From Alistipes sp. ZOR0009 (lineage in GTDB: Bacteria > Bacteroidota > Bacteroidia > Bacteroidales > ZOR0009), in contig NZ_JTLD01000033.1 in assembly GCF_000798815.1 (NCBI RefSeq), positions 62,001-126,000 of the forward strand: a DNA stretch of 64,000 bases, given 5' to 3'. This document shows, piece by piece, positions 57,997 to 64,000 of this stretch. The first letter of the stretch is position 1. Each line of letters begins with the position of its first letter. Made by a program: the position numbers and the translations under genes. The notes beneath the pieces were generated by a model that saw nothing but the letters and a program-made list of their open reading frames with translations, was not told the origin of the DNA and searched no databases.

Positions 57997-58933
57997 AAAT
58001 TTCTTCAACTTCTTTAATGCCCAAATTTGGGGTGTAAATAACCAAATCAGGTTTATTTGCTCGAATGTAATTGGAGGCCTCGTTTTGGGGGATGAGTATT
58101 AGCTCGCTGTTTATTTCTATTTTATCAGGTTCGTTACACACCCCTACCACATTGATTTTTGCTGTAGTGCAAGATTCTAATGCTTTCTCCATTTTTTGAA
58201 TATTTGGGAAAGCATCGAATATGTGCTCGTATGATTTTATAGCTTGGTGTAGTAGCCATTTTTTTGCATCAATAGTTGGATTACCGCCTGCTATAGCCAT
58301 TTGAGTAATTGACGAACCGTGGTAGTTGGCATCGAATACCCAAATGTTTTTAGGAATACATTGCAAATTATCCAATTTTGAATCTGGTAGAATCGCAGAG
58401 ACAAAAAGCTCGGCGTGATTTAAAAGCGTCGGGAGATTCTCGATTGTTTGATATTGGCATCCTAGCTTATTGGCAATTGTTTTTGCTTTCGATGCGGTTC
58501 TGTTTACCAAGGTCACATCAGCACCTTCTTTTAAAAGGCCATAGGCAACAGCTTTTCCTGCTCCACCAAGGCCTAGAAGTACGACTTTTAAACCTTTAAT
58601 CGAAAGTCCCGAAAGTTTTATTGCTTCAGTTGCACCGTACCAATCCGTATTATAGGCAATTAACTTACCCTCTTTGTTACAAATCGTATTTGCACCACCA
58701 ATAAACTGAACTTCTTCCGAGAGTTGATCTAAGAGCGGTATTATCTCCTCCTTGAAAGGAGCAGTAACATTTGCTCCTTTTAGATTTAGGGTTTTAATGG
58801 CATCAACCAAGTCGGACGAGGAGTTTACCCTAATTCTAGTGTACAAACCCTCACCTCCCAATAATGAATTAAACATCAGGGGGCTTTTGCTGTGTAATAT
58901 TGGACATCCAAAAACGGCAAGTAGGTTATGCAT
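57962..58933 (-). CDS. aroE: shikimate 5-dehydrogenase with C-terminal extension
   Basis: About 323 residues against the usual 270-285. Reduces 3-dehydroshikimate with NADPH. FGCPILHSKSPLMFNSLL (shikimate site with Ser-x-Ser), GANVTAPFKEEI (Lys, Thr), TDWYGA (Asp) and LLGLGGAGKAVAYGL (NADP loop) are standard, as is the NRT stretch. After about residue 265 comes an additional domain of about 60 residues (TTAKINVVGVCNEPDKIEIN and on) with no counterpart in the E. coli enzyme; it resembles a short ligand-binding or Rossmann-like fragment. Start ATG 58933 (GTG 58936 possible); the start overlaps aroD by 8 bases. Confidence 0.93.
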   Translation of the reverse strand: MHNLLAVFGCPILHSKSPLMFNSLLGGEGLYTRIRVNSSSDLVDAIKTLNLKGANVTAPFKEEIIPLLDQLSEEVQFIGGANTICNKEGKLIAYNTDWYGATEAIKLSGLSIKGLKVVLLGLGGAGKAVAYGLLKEGADVTLVNRTASKAKTIANKLGCQYQTIENLPTLLNHAELFVSAILPDSKLDNLQCIPKNIWVFDANYHGSSITQMAIAGGNPTIDAKKWLLHQAIKSYEHIFDAFPNIQKMEKALESCTTAKINVVGVCNEPDKIEINSELILIPQNEASNYIRANKPDLVIYTPNLGIKEVEEIYAYERNKALER

Positions 58934-59564
58934 CACCCTCGATTATTTTGTAGATGGTACTCATTTCCACGTCGGTCATTTGTCCTGGTGCTGTTTTTGA
59001 GGTGTTTGGTGCAGCAAAGGTAAATGGGGCACCGAGCAGGGGCGAGGCTATTCTGGTTATCTTTCCTTCATCTCCCATTCCTAAAGCAACTAGAGATTGA
59101 TAATGCTCATATAGACTTAGAATTCTGGCTGCATCTGCTTTGTTTTGTACCGTTGTTGCTATTTTTACGATATCAGCACCTTCCTTAATAATCAAATTTA
59201 TGATTGCATGTAGCTCGTTAGTGCTTGGTGTACATTCGTAGTTGTGGTACGAGATAATAACCCTACAACCATGTTGACAAGCAAGTCCCATCATTTCTAT
59301 TTTTAGAGATATAGGCGATTCGACTTCTAAATCAACGAAAGCTGCTCCATTTTTAATGGCCATTTGTAGCAATCTTTTTTGCTCATCAGATCCCATTGCT
59401 TGTGGGCGGCAGGTGGCAATAAGGTTTGGATGCGAACGAAAGATTTCGGCAACCTCATTATCGCTTAACTTCATTAAATCAAGACGGATTTCTGCCATTT
59501 CACAAGCAGAAAGTTTGCTCATAAGAGGTTGGAAATCGATATTCCCAAAGCTGGTGCAGATCAT
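58926..59564 (-). CDS. aroD: 3-dehydroquinate dehydratase, type I
   Basis: 212 residues. Dehydrates 3-dehydroquinate via a Schiff base. EIRLDLMKLSDNEV is near 25-38, the His is in VIISYHNYECTPS, the Schiff-base Lys is in GADIVKIATTVQNKADA, and ALGMGDEGKITRIASPLLG, with the Arg, is near the C-terminus. It overlaps aroE (8 bases) and aroB (4 bases). Confidence 0.94.
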   Translation of the reverse strand: MICTSFGNIDFQPLMSKLSACEMAEIRLDLMKLSDNEVAEIFRSHPNLIATCRPQAMGSDEQKRLLQMAIKNGAAFVDLEVESPISLKIEMMGLACQHGCRVIISYHNYECTPSTNELHAIINLIIKEGADIVKIATTVQNKADAARILSLYEHYQSLVALGMGDEGKITRIASPLLGAPFTFAAPNTSKTAPGQMTDVEMSTIYKIIEGDA

Positions 59565-60601
59565 AGGGATGCCTCCATTTCGTTAAAGTGATCGTGAAGC
59601 TGCTTGGTGCTTAATAGTTCAACTTTGGCAGACCCAATTCCTTCCATCAGAATAAAGTGGATGGATGACATTTCTTTCTTTTTATCTTTTAGCATGTAGC
59701 TATATGCCTTCTGTTTATCTAACGAAACGGAAGTTGGTAGCCCGAGCTTATTAAGCAAGTTAAGGAGGCGCTGGACTTCATTTTCATTCATTAGGCCGTA
59801 CCGATTCGAAAGTTTTGCAGCGAATGCGAGTCCAATACTTACCGATTCTCCATGAGGTAGTTGGGTTGTTTTTTCAACAGCATGTCCCCATGTATGTCCA
59901 AGATTTAACTTCCGACGCTCGCCTGTTTCTCTTTCATCCATAGAAACGATTCTTGCCTTAATATTCACAGAATTTTCTACCACCCTACTTACAGTATTGG
60001 CGTCGCGTGCAAGTAGCTTTTCAGAGTTTTCTTCGATGAAAGAGAACATTTCGGCATCAGCAATGAGGGTGTGCTTTACAGCCTCGGCGAGGCCACTTCT
60101 GTAGTCGCGCTCATCGAGGGTTGTTAGCATATTGGGATCACAAATAACGAACTTAGGCTGATTAAAAGTTCCTATGATATTTTTAAAGCCATCCAGATTT
60201 ACCCCATTTTTGCCGCCCACGCTAGCATCAATCTGAGAAAGAAGGGTGGAGGATACAAAGCCAAACTTAATTCCTCTCATGAAAGTTGAGGCAACATACC
60301 CAGCAACATCACAAACAAGTCCTCCGCCAACTGCCAAAATGAAAGAGCTGCGATCGGCGTTGTTTTCTAGCAGCCAACGGTAGATGGTTTCAACTGTTTG
60401 CAGGGTTTTGTGCTCTTCTCCCTGCCCAATGGTAAAAGAGGGATACGCTGCAAAGTGTTGGCCATAAAGATGCTCTACCTTTTTGTCGGTGAGAACGTAA
60501 ACGCCAGTCGAAGGCAAATATTTACCAATATTGGCGATCGTTTCTCCTATCAAGATGGACGATTCTGCATCTGTCCCTTTTACTTTTACCTCTACCATCA
60601 T
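59561..60601 (-). CDS. aroB: 3-dehydroquinate synthase
   Basis: 346 residues. Cyclises DAHP to 3-dehydroquinate using NAD+ and a metal. Signatures: GQGEEHKTLQTVETIYRWLL (about 59-78), AVGGGLVCDVAGYVASTFMRGI (about 91-112), SQIDASVGGKNGVN and the metal ligands in GLAEAVKHTLIAD, NLGHTWGHAVE and MKDKKK-like MLKDKKKEMSS. Start ATG at 60601 (a second ATG follows at 60598). Stop overlaps the aroD start. Confidence 0.96.
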   Translation of the reverse strand: MMVEVKVKGTDAESSILIGETIANIGKYLPSTGVYVLTDKKVEHLYGQHFAAYPSFTIGQGEEHKTLQTVETIYRWLLENNADRSSFILAVGGGLVCDVAGYVASTFMRGIKFGFVSSTLLSQIDASVGGKNGVNLDGFKNIIGTFNQPKFVICDPNMLTTLDERDYRSGLAEAVKHTLIADAEMFSFIEENSEKLLARDANTVSRVVENSVNIKARIVSMDERETGERRKLNLGHTWGHAVEKTTQLPHGESVSIGLAFAAKLSNRYGLMNENEVQRLLNLLNKLGLPTSVSLDKQKAYSYMLKDKKKEMSSIHFILMEGIGSAKVELLSTKQLHDHFNEMEASL

Positions 60602-60603
60602 TT

Positions 60604-61710
60604 TTATTCCTTTTTTTTCGTAATGTTAATTTGATGGTTTATTGACTCCTCATGAATAGACTGAAATATTTCAGATATAAATTTGTCACTCAATCCTTTG
60701 TTCGCCCCTTTGTTTATCATCTTAATGATAATGTCGCTCCATCGGGTAGATTGCAATATACTGATATTGTTTTCCTTTTTGTACATCCCAATCTTTTCTG
60801 CAATTTTCATTCTATTTTCTAGGATGCTTAAAAGTTGATCGTCAAAAGAGTCTATTTGCAGGCGAAGCTCCTCCAGGGTACGGTTAAATTGAGGGTTGTC
60901 GGTGGTTTCTGCCTTCATTTTTAGATTGCCGAGAATTTCGCCAAGGCGGAGTGGAGTTACCTGTTGCTTTGCGTCGCTCCATGCTGCGTCTGGATTGCAG
61001 TGCGATTCGATCATTAATCCATCTAGGCTGAAATCCATTGCACGTTGCGCAATCTCCTCGATCATAGTTCTATTTCCACAAATATGGCTAGGATCTCCGA
61101 TTATAGGGAGGTTTGGATGTAGGCGCTTTAGCTCGATAGGAATTTGCCAGTGAGGCGTATTTCTAAGTTCTGTTTTTCCCCAACTCGAAAAACCGCGATG
61201 GATGGCACCTAACTTACGGATCCCTGCAGCGTAAATACGGTTGATCCCTCCATCCCAGAGTTCTAAATCGGGGCTCAATGGATTTTTGACAAGAACAGGA
61301 ATGTTTACACCCTTAAGAGCATCTGCAATTTCCTGCATGGCAAATGGATTGGCTGTGGTACGTGCCCCAATCCAAATTAAATCAACGCCATACTTAATTG
61401 CTTCGTACACATGCTGTACAGATCCAACTTCAGTTGCAACAGGAAGACCGGTTTTCTGTTTAACTTCGCGTAGCCATGAGAGCCCAATGCTTCCCACTCC
61501 TTCGAAGTTGTTAGGGAAGGTTCTAGGCTTCCATACGCCTGCACGGAATATATCAACCTTGTTTAAGGCTTTAATCTCCTTTGCTGTTTGCATTACTTGT
61601 TCTGCACTTTCTGCGCTGCATGGTCCTCCAATGATTAGCGGGCGTTCAAGTGTAATTCCAGGAAGCCATTCAGACATTGGAATTAAGTCGTTTAGTTCAT
61701 TTGCTGCCAT
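60604..61710 (-). CDS. aroG: bifunctional DAHP synthase / chorismate mutase
   Basis: 368 residues. N-terminal DAHP synthase of the KDO8P-synthase-like type: IIGGPCSAESAEQVMQTAKE (about 26-45), AGVWKPRTFPNNFEGVG, WIGARTTANPFAMQE, LVKNPLSPD, IIGDPSHICG. Then a type II (AroQ) chorismate mutase of about 90 residues: LEELRLQIDSFDDQLLSILENRMKIAEKIGMYK-like sequence from about 278. Sets entry to the pathway; fusion with chorismate mutase is usual in Bacteroidota and gives feedback control by chorismate or prephenate. Neighbours: 20 bases after tyrA, 2 bases before aroB. Confidence 0.94.
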   Translation of the reverse strand: MAANELNDLIPMSEWLPGITLERPLIIGGPCSAESAEQVMQTAKEIKALNKVDIFRAGVWKPRTFPNNFEGVGSIGLSWLREVKQKTGLPVATEVGSVQHVYEAIKYGVDLIWIGARTTANPFAMQEIADALKGVNIPVLVKNPLSPDLELWDGGINRIYAAGIRKLGAIHRGFSSWGKTELRNTPHWQIPIELKRLHPNLPIIGDPSHICGNRTMIEEIAQRAMDFSLDGLMIESHCNPDAAWSDAKQQVTPLRLGEILGNLKMKAETTDNPQFNRTLEELRLQIDSFDDQLLSILENRMKIAEKIGMYKKENNISILQSTRWSDIIIKMINKGANKGLSDKFISEIFQSIHEESINHQINITKKKE

Positions 61711-61730
61711 TGCTCTTTATTTTTTTCTTT

Positions 61731-62576
61731 CTAATTTTTTCGTTCTAGTACAGTTCTGATTCGGTTGGCATCTTTTATCATTTCCTTAAGGCCTTCTTCG
61801 TCGTTGTTGAGAATCTTCTTTTTGAATTGATTTAGAATCTCAATATAGCTATCTAAGGCTTCAAGCAGATGCTTTGAGTTTTCCACCATTATAGGTGCCC
61901 ACATCTCGGGAGAACTCTTAGCCAGCCGGACGGTAGATGCAAAACCACTGCCAGCCATATCAAAAATTGAACTTTCATCTTTTTCAATGTCTAGCACGGT
62001 AAGACCTAACGTGAAGGAAGAAAGGTGCGAAATGTGTGAGACATAGGCTAGGTGCTTGTCATGCTCTTCCGAACCAATTCTTTTTAATTCCATCCCAATT
62101 TGAACAAAAAGGTCCTCCACCTTATTTACTGCATCTGGAGCGCTTTGTTCCACATCGCAGATTATGCCCAACTTGCTAAAGAATAGTCCTGAATGGGCTG
62201 CTGAAGGGCCGCTATATTCCGTTCCTGCAATAGGATGTGCCGCTACGAATCTATTCCGTCGAGGGTGCCCCTCTAGCTCTTTGCAAATCTGCTGTTTGGT
62301 AGAACCAACATCAAAGATAACACCCTCTTGAGGTAAATGTTTTAGCGCTTCTTTGATGATTGCTGGCATTGAGCCTACAGGAACAGCGACAACCACAATG
62401 TCCGATGCAGAGACAGCTTGTTCCAGCGGTAGGCACTGATCTACCAGCCCAAGATCAAGCGCTTCACGCTGGTGAAATGGGTTGTTGTCAACTCCAACAA
62501 CTCGATGCCCCAGCATTTTTAAATCTAGAGCCATGGAGCCTCCTATTAGCCCAAGGCCGATTATGCTTATATTCAT
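61731..62576 (-). CDS. tyrA: prephenate dehydrogenase
   Basis: About 281 residues. ISIIGLGLIGGSMALDLK is the NAD(P) motif, VVVAVPVGSMPAIIKE and FDVGSTKQQICKEL follow, and the catalytic His is in FVAAHPIAGTEYSG. It converts prephenate to 4-hydroxyphenylpyruvate; a few members use arogenate instead, and the motifs cannot decide. Lacks a regulatory ACT or chorismate mutase domain. The start is set at the ATG at 62576, just beyond the stop of the aminotransferase; a TTG at 62591 would overlap it more. Confidence 0.93.
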   Translation of the reverse strand: MNISIIGLGLIGGSMALDLKMLGHRVVGVDNNPFHQREALDLGLVDQCLPLEQAVSASDIVVVAVPVGSMPAIIKEALKHLPQEGVIFDVGSTKQQICKELEGHPRRNRFVAAHPIAGTEYSGPSAAHSGLFFSKLGIICDVEQSAPDAVNKVEDLFVQIGMELKRIGSEEHDKHLAYVSHISHLSSFTLGLTVLDIEKDESSIFDMAGSGFASTVRLAKSSPEMWAPIMVENSKHLLEALDSYIEILNQFKKKILNNDEEGLKEMIKDANRIRTVLERKN

Positions 62577-62577
62577 T

Positions 62578-63744
62578 TTAGTCGAGTTCAAAAGTACTTA
62601 AAATGTTGGCAGCCTCTTTCAGTGTTGGTTCATCAGCACAAAGAGAAATGCGTAAAAAGCGATTACCATTGCTGCCAAAAACAGATCCTGGTGTTATGAA
62701 TACTCCTTTTTGGTACAGAATTTTATCTGCCATAATTTCTGCGTTTTCGATGTTGTCTGGTATTTTTATCCAGAGAAACATGCCCGAATGTTGTCGGGGA
62801 AGCTGGCATTCAATGTTGCTGGCAATTTCTTTTGCAATGGTAAGCCTTTTGGAGTATTCCGTATTTAGGAGGTCAAACCACTCCTGTTTTGCAGTTAGCG
62901 CAGCCGAGGCGGCCATCTGAATTGGTTGTGCCATTCCCGAGTCCATATTACTTTTAAAGGTAAGCACTGCGCCAATGTGTTCTGATTTCCCCGCAAGCAT
63001 ACCAATACGCCATCCTGCCATATTATGGGATTTACTCAAGGAGTTTAGCTCTAGCACCACATCCTTAGCCCCGTCAACTGATAGCATGCTTATCGGTTTC
63101 GAGTTAAGAATGAAGCTGTACGGGTTGTCGTGGCAGATCAGAATTTTATGCTTTTTCCCGAATTGCACGAGCTTTTCAAAAAGATATTGTGATGCTTGAG
63201 CGCCTGTTGGCATATGCGGGTAGTTTACCCACATCAGCTTAACCTTGCTCAGGTCCTGCTTTTCAATCTCTTCGAAATTGGGATGAAAATCATTTTCCTC
63301 CAGCAGGTTGTATTCTACGGGTATTCCACCTGCAAGCTTGGTTGCGGCAGAGTAGGTAGGATAACCGGGGTTTGGAATAAGGACCTCATCACCTTCGTCT
63401 AAAAAAGCCATCGAGATGTGCATGATGCCCTCTTTAGATCCTGTAAGTGGAAGAATTTCATTTGCAGGGTCTAAATCGACACCATAGTAGCGCTGGTAAA
63501 AATCGGCAAATGACTGTCGAAGCGTTGTGGTTCCTATGTAGCTTTGGTACCCATGTACGCCGCTCTTTTGGCTGGTTTCGCAAAGCTTCTCTATCATCTC
63601 CGATGCTGGTTGGAGATCAGGATTGCCGATGCCTAGGTTGATGATCTTGACGCCATTTGCTCTCATTTGATCAATTTCCTTAAGCTTCTTTGAAAAGTAG
63701 TATTCGCTAACTTTTTCGATTCGACTCGATGGTTTTACGTGCAT
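62578..63744 (-). CDS. class I/II aminotransferase of the aromatic operon
   Basis: 388 residues, PLP-dependent. INLGIGNPDLQPASEMIEKL at the N-terminus, PLTGSKEGIMHISMAFLDEGDEVLIPNPGYPTY-type sequence (about 99-131), and the PLP lysine in LNSLSKSHNMAGWRIG. The position between pheA and tyrA suggests it makes tyrosine or phenylalanine from the 2-oxo acids, or transaminates prephenate to arogenate. LL-diaminopimelate aminotransferase-like members look similar, so specificity is inferred from context only. Confidence 0.85.
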   Translation of the reverse strand: MHVKPSSRIEKVSEYYFSKKLKEIDQMRANGVKIINLGIGNPDLQPASEMIEKLCETSQKSGVHGYQSYIGTTTLRQSFADFYQRYYGVDLDPANEILPLTGSKEGIMHISMAFLDEGDEVLIPNPGYPTYSAATKLAGGIPVEYNLLEENDFHPNFEEIEKQDLSKVKLMWVNYPHMPTGAQASQYLFEKLVQFGKKHKILICHDNPYSFILNSKPISMLSVDGAKDVVLELNSLSKSHNMAGWRIGMLAGKSEHIGAVLTFKSNMDSGMAQPIQMAASAALTAKQEWFDLLNTEYSKRLTIAKEIASNIECQLPRQHSGMFLWIKIPDNIENAEIMADKILYQKGVFITPGSVFGSNGNRFLRISLCADEPTLKEAANILSTFELD

Positions 63745-63762
63745 TTTTTGCTGTTTAATTCG

Positions 63763-64000
63763 TTAGAATATCTCAGAACCTGCTTGGTATTCGCCTAATA
63801 TTTTGAAGTAGGTGACGCTTTCGCTTAGCATTTTAACGGTGGCCAAATACTGCATGTAGTTGTTGTAACTCAGGTCGGCATGGAATACGTACTCCCATTT
63901 GGAACCCACTTTAGGTAGTGAGTGAAGCATTGTGAGGTTTACTCCGCACTCCGCAATGTCGTTTAGAATCCGAGCTAGTGCGCCAGGTTCGTGCTTGGCA
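63763..64000 (-). CDS. pheA: prephenate dehydratase, C-terminal ACT domain (partial)
   Basis: Minus-strand gene cut by the window end; about 79 C-terminal codons are visible. The translation begins HEPGALARILNDIAECG and continues with MLHSLPKVGSKWEYVFHAD, then ends YQAGSEIF and a stop at 63763. This is the regulatory ACT domain that binds phenylalanine; the usual ESRP motif is replaced by HSLP. Only the tail is present, so the catalytic domain is not seen. First gene of the operon within view; its start lies outside. Confidence 0.8.
   Translation of the reverse strand, partial: AKHEPGALARILNDIAECGVNLTMLHSLPKVGSKWEYVFHADLSYNNYMQYLATVKMLSESVTYFKILGEYQAGSEIF

Noticed and set aside
1-64000. tRNA, rRNA, insertion sequences or prophage
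   Set aside because: None recognised in gaps or ORFs; the gaps are short and hold repeats, promoters and terminators.

Overview
The window looks like a chromosomal segment from a Bacteroidota member, most likely of the Bacteroidales. The evidence is the repeated TAnnTTTG promoter element (for example 52552, 38744, 31498 on the minus strand, 2245), the scarcity of Shine-Dalgarno sequences, and the gene families: long-form PurM, DUF3109, GH109, LytTR regulators, exported Dcp-type M3 peptidases and a DAHP synthase fused to chorismate mutase. I see no rRNA, tRNA, CRISPR array, phage or insertion sequence. Most genes are housekeeping genes in short operons, separated by clear intrinsic terminators.

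Layout. 0-5.7 kb: FetB-type permease, two small NAD(P)-binding proteins, purM, an HxlR regulator and an MscS channel. 5.8-9.0 kb: a LUD-domain protein and then the three-gene AmmeMemoRadiSam system (amrA, amrS, amrB), a widespread set for which I know no settled function. 9-16.7 kb: unknown membrane protein, DUF3109 protein, M20 peptidase, YgbA-like protein, pyrF, prfA and alkaline phosphatase. 17-19.5 kb: LiaF-like membrane protein with a LytS/LytR-type two-component pair. 19.6-25.2 kb: small membrane protein, NCS2 purine permease, DEAD-box helicase, a DUF6261-like protein and a YjjG-type nucleotidase. 25.2-28.2 kb: a sulfur gene group (Crp/Fnr regulator diverging from an SQR-like flavoprotein, a DsrC/TusE protein and a DsrE2 protein) with three dyads in the shared control region. 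28.3-38.5 kb: esterase, outer-membrane barrel, dnaB, a cystatin-like small protein, and two Dcp peptidases flanking a patatin lipoprotein and an EamA transporter. 38.7-42.4 kb: a YtrA-type GntR/ABC operon and a universal stress protein. 42.4-55.7 kb: GH109 protein, mdh, TolC/HlyD pair, glmM, a pseudouridine synthase with a long RGG-like repeat tail, a hydrolase, a membrane LytTR regulator, a methyltransferase, an HdeD-like protein and a flavin reductase. 55.7-64 kb: a nine-gene minus-strand operon for chorismate, tyrosine and phenylalanine (pheA, aminotransferase, tyrA, aroG-CM, aroB, aroD, aroE, aroA, aroC), without a shikimate kinase in view.

The most unusual feature is a set of three intergenic arrays (871-1106, 12648-12993, 23735-24002). 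Their sequences are unrelated, but all are built on a 21-bp or 42-bp period and each unit or unit pair contains a palindrome. They look like one architectural class of element, not ordinary microsatellites or CRISPRs. All coordinates, motifs and periods were read by eye; family names come from recall of conserved motifs, with no database search.
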